A DNA stretch of 64,000 nt from Pirellulales bacterium (lineage in GTDB: Bacteria > Planctomycetota > Planctomycetia > Pirellulales > UBA1268): NCBI GenBank assembly GCA_018401745.1, contig JAGYJY010000006.1, forward strand, positions 1-64,000, given 5' to 3'. Shown here in pieces: positions 29,766-40,073 of this stretch. Positions within the stretch are counted from its first letter, which is position 1. The number at the start of each line of letters is the position of its first letter. Position numbers and translations under genes: made by a program. The notes under the pieces are model-generated. The model was not told the origin of the DNA. It did no database searches and saw nothing but the letters and a program-made list of their open reading frames with translations.

Positions 29766-30984
29766 GAATCAGTTCCTCATAGAGGGCCACGTGGCGGGCC
29801 ACATAGGCAGCCTCGGTGTAGTCGCGGGCCACGAGCGCCAGACTGCTGTCGATCATCGCCTGCCGAAACACGGGCTCCGTCATCAGCTTCGTGATGGCGG
29901 CCGCCAGCGCCGACGCATCGCCCTGCGGCACGGCCACGCCACTCTGCGGCGCCCCGACCACATCCGGGAGCGACGTGCCCTCAAAAACAACCACGGGCGT
30001 GCCACAGGCCATGGCCTCGATCGCCATCATGCCGAAGGTCTCACCAACCGAGGGCATCAGAAAGACGTCGGCAGCCGTCATCGCCCGCGCAACGTCCCTA
30101 CCCTCCTCCATCCAGGGCATGGGGATCACGGTGTAGCGGGTTTTGAGCGCCGCGACGTCGCTTCCATCCGACTCAAAACAGAGCACATGGGTGACGACAC
30201 CCTCAGGAAGCCGCAGCAAGGCCTCCTCCGCAAAACGAGTGCCCTTGAGGATGTTGTGGGGCGTCCAGCGGACAGCTGCAACGCGAGCATCCAGCGGGAT
30301 CCCCAGCTCCTCGCGGACCTGAGCCTGATCGCCAACACAAAACACCTCAGGATCCAGCCCAAAGGGAATCACCGACCTTGGAAGATGCTGCAGGATCGGA
30401 CTCTCCGCCACCCGCTGCTCCATCCACCGCGACGCCACGATCAGGTGAATCGAAGACCGCTCCAGACTCTTCCGCTTCAGCTCCCAGTTGCGAGCCGTCT
30501 GATCTTCCTTGATCACCAGCGGAAGCGACAGATCTGGGCATTCGCCACATCCCGTCCGCCAGCGTTCGCAGCCCAGGGAGTGGACACAGTGCCCGGTGGT
30601 GATCCAGGGGTCATGCAGTGTCCACAACACAGGTCGCTTCCCGTTGGCGATCCACGGCAGCATCCGCAGGCTGAAGAAACTTCGGGCATGCAACAGCTGC
30701 AGGTGCAGCAGGTCAGCACGCCGAGTGAACGGCTGGCTGAGCATGCCAAGCCCGAGCACACTCAGGTCCGACTGCCGCGACTGCCGCGCCTCCATCCCAT
30801 TGGCAGCCCGATTCAGCTTCCGCAGCAGCCGTGATCCCAGGGCATGCACCCGGTCTTCGGCCGAGTATTTCAGATCGACGACATAGTCCGACTCATGCCC
30901 CTGGGAAAGGAGCGCCCGGTGGATCACCATGCCGTTGAACCGCTGGCCCGGCAGGTCATACGCGCTCACGTAGACAACCTTCAT
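29743..30984 (-). CDS. Glycosyltransferase family 4 (WcaC-like)
   Basis: The start is placed at the ATG for MKVVYVSAYDLPGQ, which overlaps the upstream stop as ATGA; 32 further upstream in-frame residues are low-complexity and overlap the previous gene. The 413-aa protein has the segment LHDPWITTGHCVHSLGCERW and CGECPDL, a His/Cys-rich signature I associate with colanic-acid-type family 4 enzymes, followed by the C-terminal Rossmann domain with PSVGETFGMMAIEAMACG (EX7E). It probably transfers a sugar onto a lipid-linked surface-glycan intermediate. Confidence 0.85.
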   Translation of the reverse strand: MKVVYVSAYDLPGQRFNGMVIHRALLSQGHESDYVVDLKYSAEDRVHALGSRLLRKLNRAANGMEARQSRQSDLSVLGLGMLSQPFTRRADLLHLQLLHARSFFSLRMLPWIANGKRPVLWTLHDPWITTGHCVHSLGCERWRTGCGECPDLSLPLVIKEDQTARNWELKRKSLERSSIHLIVASRWMEQRVAESPILQHLPRSVIPFGLDPEVFCVGDQAQVREELGIPLDARVAAVRWTPHNILKGTRFAEEALLRLPEGVVTHVLCFESDGSDVAALKTRYTVIPMPWMEEGRDVARAMTAADVFLMPSVGETFGMMAIEAMACGTPVVVFEGTSLPDVVGAPQSGVAVPQGDASALAAAITKLMTEPVFRQAMIDSSLALVARDYTEAAYVARHVALYEELIHEHRRAG

Positions 30985-31837
30985 GGCTCTCCCTGATCGG
31001 TCGCCTGTTGCCGTGCCAGCTGCTTCACGACCTGTTGCCACCAGTACTGCGGTCGTAGTCGCCGCAGCCGTGCCAGCCACCGCTCCATCGGTTCGAGAGC
31101 TAGCTCCCGTCGACGCAGCTCGATCTCTTTCGAGAGAACCTCGAGCTCCCGCTGCCGCAGGCCGGAGGAGAGCACGTTGACCGCATCTTCCGCCGGCGTC
31201 GCATCGCCCCCTCAGGCGGCTGCCCGCTCACGTTGAGCACAGCCCAGAGTGCCCCAAACGGCTCGGGCAGCTGCTCACCCTTGCCGTTGATGTGATGGAA
31301 GTCGGGACAGGCAACGACATCCCAGCGGTCGTCGAAATCGTCGGGCGCCCATCCTGAGCGATGGGTCTGCCAGTAGGTGCCATGCAGCCCCCAGCCATCC
31401 GTCTGGCCGCTCTCGTCCTGAGGCATGAAGCCCAGCGGTGTAAACACAACCACCTGCCGACGGGCGAGCCGTTCGCACTCGCGGAGAGTCTCGAGGCCGG
31501 CCTCTCGCTCCAGGTGCTCGATGAAGTCGAGCATCATGATGGTGTCGATGCAGCGGTCCGGGAGCGTGTGCAAGCAGTCGGGCACGCGGCCCTGAATGAT
31601 CAGCGTGGTGGTCCCGGCGAAGCGTCGTCGGAGCTCCGCGACGTATTCGTCATGCGCCTCCACGCAGACAAGCACGTTGGGGGAGTTGACAATGGTCTGA
31701 GGCCGCACACCACAGCCAATATCCATCACCGAAGAGGACGGCTTTACAAGAGCCGCGCCCTGCTCGTAGAGAGAATCACGTTCAACCCACTGCAGCATGG
31801 CGTCTCTCGATGTTCGTGCCGGGCTTCTGTCCGCCAC
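30981..31837 (-). CDS. SAM-dependent methyltransferase of the glycan cluster, one indel
   Basis: The first frame has a methyltransferase core: SVMDIGCGVRPQTIV, VEAHDEYVAELRRRF, DTIMMLDFIEHLERE. It fails in a run of five C at 31207-31211 (G on the coding strand). One more G gives PPEGGDATPAEDAVNVLSSG and continues in the frame RELEVLSKEIELRRREL to QATDQGEP, stopping at 30981 in an ATGA overlap with the next gene. The C-terminal tail is a basic coiled helix. A homopolymer miscount is the simplest explanation. The acceptor is probably a sugar or lipid intermediate of the cluster. Confidence 0.78.
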
Positions 31838-31846
31838 CCACCGGTT

Positions 31847-32818
31847 TCAGGCGTAGATCGCGTTGTAGTGGGAGGGCTCCTCGAGCTGCTCCACCTGTGG
31901 GGCTGGGCTGGGGCTGGGCCGCGCCAGCCCCGTGAGCCTGCCGTGGAGGCTCGCGCCATACCGATACCAGCGGGCTAGCCGCACATGGCGAGCCCGAGCC
32001 GTGGCATCGGCCCCGCAGTAGTGTGACGCGACGGCATGCGCCTTGCTTCGGATGCGATAGCGGTATTGCCACAGCTCGCGGGGAAGATCTGGGCTGCCCA
32101 TGGCCTCTTCGACGAGCCGCAAAACCTCAGCGGCCATCACGTTTCCCTGGGCCGCCGAGGACGCCGCCTGCGGGTGCACCCGATGCGTCGCCAGAACCTT
32201 TGGAATGTGCCGCAGCCCTCCCAGCATCGCCACGCGAAACCAGTAATCGAGGTCGCCCGTGTAACGCAGCGCTGGGTTTCGTTTCCCCACCTGATCGAGC
32301 GATGCTCGGCGAAGAAACACACCCGGCCCAACCGCCACGTCGAAGCCGAGGAGCATCACGCCGAGGTCGTAGTCGGGCAGCCGCACAGTGCGGGTCACAT
32401 TGCCAGCAGGATCAATTTCGGCCCAGTCTGGGTAGGCCGCCAAGGCTCGGGGATCGCCCTCAAGGGCCATCACACCCGCCTCGATTGCTCCGGGCAACAA
32501 CGGGTCGTCGGCGTTGACAATGCAGACGATCTCGCCTTGGGCCATTCCCAACCCTCGATTGACGGTCGGATTCTCTCCCATGTTGTCATGCCGAACGGCT
32601 GTGACGTGATCGCGGAACCCCTGAATGATCTCCGGCGTTGCATCCTTGGATCCGTCGTCGAGGACGATCACCTCTGTGTGGTCGTATTCCTGAGAGAGCA
32701 CGCTCTCAATCGTTTCCGCAACAAACGCCCCCTGGTTGTAGGCAGGGATGACGATGCTCACGAGTGGCTTTGCAGGCATGGGCGCAATGGTCCTTCGCGT
32801 TTGGCGATCGTCATCCAT
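31847..32818 (-). CDS. Glycosyltransferase family 2
   Basis: The 323-aa cytosolic protein is a GT-A fold family 2 enzyme: LVSIVIPAYNQGAFVAETIE, VIVLDDGSKDATPEII, and the metal-binding DxD-like CIVNADDPLLPGAI. The downstream GDLDYWFRVAMLG region supplies the catalytic base (usually an ED/xDxxW-type motif). It is the first gene of the leftward glycan operon, nine bases before the methyltransferase. The ATG at 32818 is used; an internal ATG 13 codons later (MPAKPLVS) is possible. Confidence 0.88.
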   Translation of the reverse strand: MDDDRQTRRTIAPMPAKPLVSIVIPAYNQGAFVAETIESVLSQEYDHTEVIVLDDGSKDATPEIIQGFRDHVTAVRHDNMGENPTVNRGLGMAQGEIVCIVNADDPLLPGAIEAGVMALEGDPRALAAYPDWAEIDPAGNVTRTVRLPDYDLGVMLLGFDVAVGPGVFLRRASLDQVGKRNPALRYTGDLDYWFRVAMLGGLRHIPKVLATHRVHPQAASSAAQGNVMAAEVLRLVEEAMGSPDLPRELWQYRYRIRSKAHAVASHYCGADATARARHVRLARWYRYGASLHGRLTGLARPSPSPAPQVEQLEEPSHYNAIYA

Positions 32819-33250
32819 TTCGGCGTTTTACGCGACCAGAGTTCGACAGTTTCTCTTCGCCCCCTTTCTCCCTCAGGAAACTCCTCAACGCTGGTGACAG
32901 CAGGCAACCACACGTCGCCACAGCAGTGCTGGCGATCCGTGTCCTGACGGATATCGCGGTATGCACGGTAGGTGGGACCACTCCAAACCGGGCTTTTGGC
33001 GAATCTGAGAACTCTACAAGGGCTGAAAAAAATCGCTCAAGGTGAGTTTTCCACCGCAACGTCGGGGGAGCCTGCCGCAACCCCCGTTCTCTGGAGGGGG
33101 GGCGATTACCGCAGCGGGCAATGCGGTATCCTGCAAACGCCGTTCAAGCGGCCAGCGGGTGCCCAGCGAAAGTCCTGTTTTTTTGCCTGTGGCCCGCGCG
33201 ACGCATGTCACCCCATCCTCCTCCCGCGGCCCACGGACGAACGTTTTTTG
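32819..33250. other. 432-base divergent intergenic region
   Basis: This spacer separates the glycan operon from the HAD gene and must contain both promoters. It includes a G-run (TGGAGGGGGGGCGATT), a CTGTTTTTTTGCC tract and a T-run (ACGTTTTTTGATG) just before the HAD start. I see no RNA gene, repeat of the local families, or clear promoter boxes. Confidence 0.45.
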
Positions 33251-33934
33251 ATGTCAGCCTCAGAGGCGGCCACGAGCCCGACCATTGCCGCTGTCGCCTT
33301 CGATCTCGATGGCCTGCTCGTCAACACCGAGGAGCTCTACCAGGATGTCGGCACGGAGCTGCTGCGGCGACGAGGCAGGTCGTTCGATGCCGACCTCCTC
33401 GACGCGATGATGGGGCGGCCGCAGCCGATCGCGCTTTCCATCATGATTGAGTGGCACGACCTTCCCGACTCGGTGGAAATCCTTGCCTCCGAGACGAAAG
33501 AGATCTTCGTCTCACTCCTCGACGATCGGCTCAGCCTGATGCCAGGCGCATCGGCCTTGGTCGACCATCTGGAGCGGCACAGCCTGCCCAAGGGTGTGGC
33601 CACCAGCAGCGGCCCCGACTTCGCGCACGACGTCTTGGGCAGGGTGGGCCTGCTTGAGCGGCTCGACTTCGTGCTCACCGCCGCAGACGTCACCGAAGGC
33701 AAGCCTCATCCTGAGATCTACGAAACTGCCGCATCCCGGCATGGCGTGCCGGCCGGCCGTCTCCTCGTCTTTGAAGACTCCGCCAACGGCTGCCGGGCGG
33801 CGGTGGCTGCCGGTGCGGTGGTCGTGGCAGTTCCCGGCGGCCACAGCCGGCGGCACGACTTCAGTGGCGCCCACCTTATTGCTGATTCACTGGCCGATAC
33901 GAGAATCTACAGCCTGCTCGCTCGTGGTTCATAA
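33251..33934 (+). CDS. HAD-superfamily phosphatase (beta-phosphoglucomutase-like)
   Basis: The ATG at 33251 gives a 227-aa protein with all four HAD motifs: nucleophile AVAFDLDGLLVNTEE, Thr/Ser motif GVATSSGPD, lysine in ADVTEGKPHPEIYE and acidic motif LVFEDSANGCRAAVAAG. This layout is typical of the beta-phosphoglucomutase/PGMB-like subfamily acting on phosphorylated sugars. Upstream in-frame sequence is not conserved-looking, so the start is secure. The alpha/beta-hydrolase gene starts five bases after the stop. Confidence 0.88.
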   Translation: MSASEAATSPTIAAVAFDLDGLLVNTEELYQDVGTELLRRRGRSFDADLLDAMMGRPQPIALSIMIEWHDLPDSVEILASETKEIFVSLLDDRLSLMPGASALVDHLERHSLPKGVATSSGPDFAHDVLGRVGLLERLDFVLTAADVTEGKPHPEIYETAASRHGVPAGRLLVFEDSANGCRAAVAAGAVVVAVPGGHSRRHDFSGAHLIADSLADTRIYSLLARGS

Positions 33935-33939
33935 ACGTC

Positions 33940-34764
33940 ATGCACACGCCTCCCCCACCATCCGCCGTGTCCCTCGCTGCAGGCGGAGAACTGACGTTTT
34001 TTGAGGCCGGCAAGGGCCCGCTCCTCCTCTGTGTGCACGGGTTTCCTCTCGACCACAGCATGTGGCAGGGCCAGCTTGCCGGGCTTGCCGACCGTTTCCG
34101 GGTGGTCGCTCCAGACCTGCGGGGCTTTGGCCGCTCCCATGGCGGTCCGGCGGTGACCACGCTCGACGACTTCGTCGCCGATCTTTGCGACCTGCTCGAC
34201 CAGCTGGCACTCACCGAGCCCGTCACGCTCTGCGGCCTCTCGATGGGCGGCTACATCGCCTTTCGTTTTGCCGCGCTCGCGCCGCAGCGGCTCAACGGTC
34301 TCATCCTCTGCGACACGCGTGCGGCAGCCGATACCGCCGACGTGATCGCCAACCGCCACCGCATGGTGGAGATTGTCAGAAAAGGCGGCGTGGCCACCGT
34401 GGCCGATGCCATGCACAGCAAGCTCTTCGCTGCAGTCAGCTACGCCGAACAGCCGACGATGGCCGAATCCACCCGCCGCGTGATGATGACCGCTCGACCT
34501 GAAGCCGTGGCTGCCGCCCTGCTCGCCATGGCCGCTCGACCGGACGCCACCCCGCAGCTTGCCTCACTGCCGATGCCGAGCCTCTGGCTCTGCGGGAGCG
34601 AAGACAGCATCACACCCCCAGCTGAGATGCAGGCCAACGCAGCCCTCGCTCCAGACTCTCGGTTTGTGGAAATCACCGACGCCGGCCATATGGCGCCTCT
34701 TGAGCAGCCAACGCTCGTCAACGAGTGCATCACCAGCTTCATGACCTCGCTTGAGCACCGATGA
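33940..34764 (+). CDS. Alpha/beta-fold hydrolase
   Basis: The 274-aa protein has a complete alpha/beta-hydrolase signature: oxyanion strand LLCVHGFPLDHSMW, DLRGFGRSHGG, nucleophile elbow GLSMGG, an acidic residue in WLCGSEDSIT and the catalytic histidine in DAGHMAPLEQP. It is closest in style to small-molecule esterases or 3-oxoadipate enol-lactonase-like hydrolases, but the substrate is unknown. No signal peptide. Its stop overlaps the next start by four bases, coupling it to the 1066-aa membrane protein. Confidence 0.88.
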   Translation: MHTPPPPSAVSLAAGGELTFFEAGKGPLLLCVHGFPLDHSMWQGQLAGLADRFRVVAPDLRGFGRSHGGPAVTTLDDFVADLCDLLDQLALTEPVTLCGLSMGGYIAFRFAALAPQRLNGLILCDTRAAADTADVIANRHRMVEIVRKGGVATVADAMHSKLFAAVSYAEQPTMAESTRRVMMTARPEAVAAALLAMAARPDATPQLASLPMPSLWLCGSEDSITPPAEMQANAALAPDSRFVEITDAGHMAPLEQPTLVNECITSFMTSLEHR

Positions 34765-37700
34765 ACTCCTCTCGTCCGGGGCACAGCACGCAGTCAGGCG
34801 TGCTCTCGATTGAGCAGTCGCTGCGGGCCGCGGTGCCCGAGGCGATTTTTGCATCGCCACGGGTCGTGCGGCGAATCATTCAGGCTGACCTCGACCTACC
34901 CATCCCCAGAGCGCGGATGCCCCACGGGGAAAGCATTGTGCTCACGCCGCTGCGGCTGCTGGACCTGGCCGACGACGTCTGGGCGCTCCCCGCCCACACG
35001 CCCGACCATCTGCTGCTGATCGCTCGCCCCGACGCGGAAGCCCACCAAGACGACACCGACGGCCTGCTGCGGAGCTACTGGCGGCTGCTCGCCCACGGCT
35101 GCATCGACATCAAGGCCCGCGCCCTTCTGGCCACCCCCGAGGACGTCACCCGCATCCTTGCAGACCTCCCGCAGCTCGGCAGGCTGCAGCTGGCGGAGGT
35201 GCGAGCGGTGCTCACCAAAGAGGCGCGGCTGCGAGACCCTGACAACACCCGGGAGGTCGTGGCTGAGTTTATCGCGATGGCACTCGAACTTGCGGAGTTT
35301 GCCCCGCGGGAGTTTCACGCCTGGTTTCCGGCGATCGACCATCCTGAAACGCTCATCCGTCGGCTTCAGCAACTGGTCGGGCTGGATGCCATCCTGGCGA
35401 GAACCCGGCCAGCCCTCTTGGCCACGGGAGCACCGATCGCCACCGACAACAGGACTCGCCGAGCAACCGCCCTGCCCCCACGTCACCGAAGCCCCATCAC
35501 GCGACGCAGGCGAGCATTTCTTCGACACTGGACCCGCCTAGCGGCCCGCCGTGGCAATGACGTGCGGGCTGCGCTGCTGCACTGGAAACTCGGCAGTCTG
35601 GCTGACGGCAATCCGGTCGCTGCAGAGCGGACTCGCCGCGGCCTGGCCCGCCGCACCGCCTGCCTAGTCCGCAGGCTCGAGCGCGGGCTGGGGCTTGGGG
35701 AAGCAACCCCCAGCGATGTCAGCAGCCTGCTGATGGCGTTGGTCGAGGCCGCTGGGGGATCCTCCTGGTCGCCAGCAGCGCGGCTCCTGTTTGACTTGCA
35801 GAAGATCTGTGTCGACAGTGAGCGGGAGAGCTACCGCACGCAGCTGCTCTCCTGGGCCGTGACACTCGGCCGCACACCGCTGATCCGCCCGCTCCCGCAT
35901 CAACGGACCGCCCTGATCCATCGCCATGTTGCTGCCGCCCTGCGTCGCCTGCCATCGCTCAACCTCTCGACCGACATGGTCGAGGCGGGTAACGCCCTGC
36001 TCCTGCCCGCGATCGAGACCACGGCTGCCAACGTCCGCAGCCGACTTGCCCCCGCCATCCGCCACAGCCTGTCGACTGCAGGGCTTGCCCCTCGTTCGCT
36101 GGTCGAAGAAGCCGCCTTCGACACGCTGGTTGACGAGCTGCTCAGCGACATCGCCAATCGGGGATTTGAGTCGTTTGGCAACGTGCGGGATGCCGTTTCA
36201 CGCAGCCAGGTGAAGCTCCATGACCTCCAAGGCCTGCAGGAGCTGGCGTTGGGCGATCCGCTGCTGAAAGCCAATCGTCGCCTGGCTCGGCATCTCGATG
36301 GAGCCTACACAGCTGCCCCAGCCTATCTCGCCTTGATGCAGCGGCTGAGTGCCGTTGCCTTCGGGCTGCCTCTCGGCCGCACCCTCACGCTGCATGTGCT
36401 GCTGCCATTTGGTGGTGCATTCATCTTCTGGCTTGGACTGGAACACATTGTCGAGCCGGTGACGGACTACGCCCTCGGTGATCCTGTGCGGATCTACAGC
36501 CAGACGGCCGTACTGCTGACGGGGGTCTTCTTCTGGCTGGTGATGCACCTGGCCACGTTCCGCACAAAACTCTTCGAGGCCGCCCAGGCCATGAGTCAGG
36601 GCGTCTCTTTCCTGATGTTTGCCCTCCCGCAGCGGGTGCTCAAGATGCCGCCGGTGGAGCGGTTTCTTCGCAGCCGGCTGGTCAGGTTTTTCCGCCGCCA
36701 CCTCTCCAGCCCGGTGGTCTTCACCTTCATTGTCTGGCTGATGGTGCCGCAGGAAGGCGGCTGGGTCTCCCGATCCAATCCATGGCTCAATGAAGTGGTC
36801 TTCTTTGCAAGCCTTGGCGTGCTCAACTCACCTCTCGGCCGCCTCCTTGAAGAACAGGTGCTCGAAACCCTGAGACGAGCAATCCGACAGATTCATGCCA
36901 CGCTGATCGTCGGCCTGCTCACCTGGGTCGTCGACCTTTTCCGGCATGCGACGGACTTCCTGGAAGGGATGCTCTATGTCGTCGATGAGCAGCTGCGGTT
37001 TCGCTCCGATGAATCGCGGTGGTCGCTGGCGGTGAAGGCGGTGCTGACCACGCTCTGGGCGTCGGTCGACTGGGTGATTCGCTTCTGCGTCACCCTGCTG
37101 ATCGAGCCGCAGCTCAATCCGATCAAGCACTTCCCGGTGGTGACGGTCTCCCACAAGCTGCTGGTACCGATGATTCCGATGGTGGCTGGCCAGCTGGTGG
37201 CAGCCACGGGCATGGAACGGGGCCTCGCCCTGACAGCGGTGACGTTTGTTTCGACCGCAACCCCTGGCGTGTTTGGCTTTCTTGCCTGGGAGCTCAAAGA
37301 AAACTGGCGGCTCTACGCCGCCAACCGCTCCCCCGTGCTGCGGCCGATCCAGATCGGCAGCCACGGTGAGACGATGCGGCGACTGCTCATACCAGGGCTG
37401 CACTCCGGGACAATTCCCAAGCTCTACGCCAAGCTACGGCGGCAGCTGCGTGCCGATCGAACCGGGATGGGGATGGTGCCGGCTGATGAAGCCCTGGCCG
37501 AGCTCGCCAGCGATATCGAGGCCGTCGCCAAGGCGGAGTGCCTCGGCCTGCTGAAGCGCACCCGGCTCTTCCATCAGACGGAGATCAGCGTGGCGGAAGT
37601 GCGGCTGGCGACCAACCGGATCCACGTGAGCTTCTCCGCAGCCTCCCTCGGAGCGGTCCCTCTGACGATGGCGATCTCTCAGTTCGAAGGCCGCGTCACG

Positions 37701-37961
37701 GGCGACCTGGTCGAGCAAGGCTGGATGTCCACGCTCGACCCTGAGCGAGAGAAACTCCTGCGACTCGCGCTGAGCGGCCTGGCAGTTCTCTGCGGGGCGG
37801 ATCAGACGATCGAGTCGTGCTCAGGACAGACCACGCCCCAGCCCGTCGAGCCGATCGACTGGCTCGAGTGGCAAGCCACCTGGGAATCACACCGCCTGCC
37901 AGAGGATCAGCGGATCGAGAGATCCGCCGGCCCCAGAGCCCACACGCTGGGGCGAACCTGA
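34761..37961 (+). CDS. Large polytopic membrane protein, function unknown
   Basis: The 1066-aa product has a long soluble, Arg/Leu-rich helical N-terminal half (residues 1-530) and a membrane half with hydrophobic segments near residues 541-560 (VLLPFGGAFIFWLGL), 582-602 (VLLTGVFFWLVMHLA), 650-663, 710-727 (LIVGLLTWVV), 757-783 and 800-850. I recognise no catalytic motif or named domain. The C-terminal 200 residues are soluble again. It is translationally coupled to the alpha/beta hydrolase, suggesting a shared envelope task. Its 3' end overlaps the predicted end of sppA on the other strand by 55 bases. Confidence 0.7.
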   Translation: MNSSRPGHSTQSGVLSIEQSLRAAVPEAIFASPRVVRRIIQADLDLPIPRARMPHGESIVLTPLRLLDLADDVWALPAHTPDHLLLIARPDAEAHQDDTDGLLRSYWRLLAHGCIDIKARALLATPEDVTRILADLPQLGRLQLAEVRAVLTKEARLRDPDNTREVVAEFIAMALELAEFAPREFHAWFPAIDHPETLIRRLQQLVGLDAILARTRPALLATGAPIATDNRTRRATALPPRHRSPITRRRRAFLRHWTRLAARRGNDVRAALLHWKLGSLADGNPVAAERTRRGLARRTACLVRRLERGLGLGEATPSDVSSLLMALVEAAGGSSWSPAARLLFDLQKICVDSERESYRTQLLSWAVTLGRTPLIRPLPHQRTALIHRHVAAALRRLPSLNLSTDMVEAGNALLLPAIETTAANVRSRLAPAIRHSLSTAGLAPRSLVEEAAFDTLVDELLSDIANRGFESFGNVRDAVSRSQVKLHDLQGLQELALGDPLLKANRRLARHLDGAYTAAPAYLALMQRLSAVAFGLPLGRTLTLHVLLPFGGAFIFWLGLEHIVEPVTDYALGDPVRIYSQTAVLLTGVFFWLVMHLATFRTKLFEAAQAMSQGVSFLMFALPQRVLKMPPVERFLRSRLVRFFRRHLSSPVVFTFIVWLMVPQEGGWVSRSNPWLNEVVFFASLGVLNSPLGRLLEEQVLETLRRAIRQIHATLIVGLLTWVVDLFRHATDFLEGMLYVVDEQLRFRSDESRWSLAVKAVLTTLWASVDWVIRFCVTLLIEPQLNPIKHFPVVTVSHKLLVPMIPMVAGQLVAATGMERGLALTAVTFVSTATPGVFGFLAWELKENWRLYAANRSPVLRPIQIGSHGETMRRLLIPGLHSGTIPKLYAKLRRQLRADRTGMGMVPADEALAELASDIEAVAKAECLGLLKRTRLFHQTEISVAEVRLATNRIHVSFSAASLGAVPLTMAISQFEGRVTGDLVEQGWMSTLDPEREKLLRLALSGLAVLCGADQTIESCSGQTTPQPVEPIDWLEWQATWESHRLPEDQRIERSAGPRAHTLGRT

Positions 37962-39809
37962 CCGCTCCCGAAGGCGTCGCCAAGCAGGGCTTCAAGCACT
38001 GCCGTGGCGAGGCCACGCTTCTTCAAGAGGTCAATCGCGGTTGCAGAGATACCGATCGCTCGCAGGTCTTCGTCCGAGTCGCCAAGGAGTGTCGACAGAT
38101 CGAGGCCCGCTTGAGAGCTGAGGTCGATGCACCACTTCATAGCTCTCGAGATCGGCCTTCTTGGCCACCACGGCGAGGCAGTTATCAAGTCCGCCGATTT
38201 CATCGACAAGGCCGTGCTGCTTCGCCTGCGTGCCCGACCAGACTCGTCCCCCAGCCAGGTCGTGCAGCTGCTCAACCTCGATCCCACGCGCCTCGCCGAC
38301 AATGTCAAGAAAGCGGGTGTAGACATCGTCGATCGTCTTCTGCAGCGTGGCTTCGTCGTCGTCGTTCCAGGGCCGGTCGGGGGCAAACGCCACCGCTGCC
38401 TCATCGAGCGCGATGTTTTCCACGTGCACGCCCACCCGCTTCATCAGCGAGCCAAAGCTGAGCTTCATTGAAAAGACACCGATCGAGCCGGTGATCGTGC
38501 CCCGTTCGGCATACACAGGCACACCGAGGCAGCTCACCCAGTAGCCACCAGACGCAGCCATTTCCCCCATGGAGACAACCACTGGCTTTTTCGCCTTGAG
38601 CTCAAGGAGGGCCTGGCGAATCGCCTCGCTGGCAGTCGCCGATCCGCCTGGCGAGTTGACCCGCACGACGACACCCTCGACTTTTTCGTCGTCGATCAGC
38701 TCGCGGATCGCCTTCACCGTTGGTCCTGAGACGATGGAACCTCCCGACGTCTTCGTGCCGTCGATGATTGTTCCCGAGAGGTGCATCACCGCGATCGATG
38801 GCTTGCGGATTCGCGAGCTGCCACTCGAGCCGCCCGACATCATCTTGCTCATCAGCTCAAACATCGACATCTCTTTGCGTGCGCTGCGGCCCTTTTCAAC
38901 CCAATCCACCTCGCCTTCGGCACCGGCCCAGCGTGCCATCGCGGTCTTCAGCGTGCCGGTCGGAGCAAGCGCATCGACGAGGCCGGCAGCGAGCGCTTCC
39001 TTCGGCAGGAGCACCCGCAGCTTTTGGAGTTCGCGAACCTGCTCAGTCGTCAGCCCGCGGCCCCTGGCGATCATCGACACTTCGGCATCGTTCATCGTGG
39101 CGAGCATGTCGAGGTAGTGGTCGCGAAGATGATCGCTCATCGCGGAGTTGAGGTAGGGCTCAACGGCTCCTTTAAAGTTGCCTGCCCGCACCACCGACGC
39201 CTTGACGCCCAGCAGGTCCATCGCGTCGCGGTAGAAGAGCGACTGCAGCGACTTCGACGGCATGTCGATGCCACCAAAATCCGACATTGCTACATGGTCG
39301 CAGGCTGCAGCGATCGCCAGGTGAGTTGGCGAGGGGTTCTCGAGCCAGGCTGCGAGCTTCTTGCCCGCTTTCTTGACCAGCTCGATCCTTCTCAGCAGTT
39401 CGTCGAGCTGCGCGAGATTGAAGCTCAGTGAGTTGGCCGAGAGGTCGAAGACCACATGATCGACATCCTCCTTCTTGGAAAGCTCATCCAGGAAGTCGCA
39501 CAGCTTATAGAAGCTCTTGCCGCGGCTCGGCCCATCACCCATCACGAGGCTGAGTGGATCAAACTCCGCCGGGCCCACGAGATCGACGTAGGTGCCCGAA
39601 AGCACCACCCGCTCAATCTTGATCTTCTCAGCCTTTGCAGGCGTCTTGGCATCTTCGGTCTTCTCTTCGGTCTTCTCAGCTTTGTCCTCGGCAGCCGCCT
39701 CGTCCGCAAGACATGCCAACGGCATGGCAACCAGCCCACCGGCTGACATCAGGCAAAAAACGGCCATCCACAGGTGGCACCAACGACGAGAAGCGCGAGA
39801 AGAGTCCAT
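37907..39809 (-). CDS. sppA: Signal peptide peptidase SppA (S49, tandem-domain type), one indel
   Basis: A signal sequence (LWMAVFCLMSAGGLVAMPLA) and a Lys/Glu-rich linker precede two S49 protease domains. The catalytic lysine is in GNFKGAVEPY of the first domain and the serine in SMGEMAASGGYW of the second, as in E. coli SppA, which clears cleaved signal peptides from the membrane. The conserved RVNSPGGSATASE and GTITGSIGVFS are present. A surplus base near 38129 breaks the C-terminus; without it SYEVVIDLSSQAGLDLSTLL continues to LGPADLSIR at 37907. The other reading stops at 38031. The longer one gives a 55-base tail-to-tail overlap with the membrane-protein gene. Confidence 0.88.
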
Positions 39810-40073
39810 GAATCACCTCAGGGATTGAAACGGTTGCTGCGAAGAGGCCTTCGGAGCGTTGACCGGAACGATTGGTGGCAACCCGCCTCCATCTAGGATA
39901 CCTTCGGGCCCGGCCGGGGGGATGGGGCCGCCGAAGACCGACGTTGTTCTCCCCCTCCCGCCCAGGTTTCCGTATACCACCAGTCGCAGCCGCTCTCCGC
40001 ATGAGAGCCCCTTTTCACCGCCCCATCTCACAGAGCCCCCTTCACCAGAGCCCCCTTCACAAGGAACACTCCC

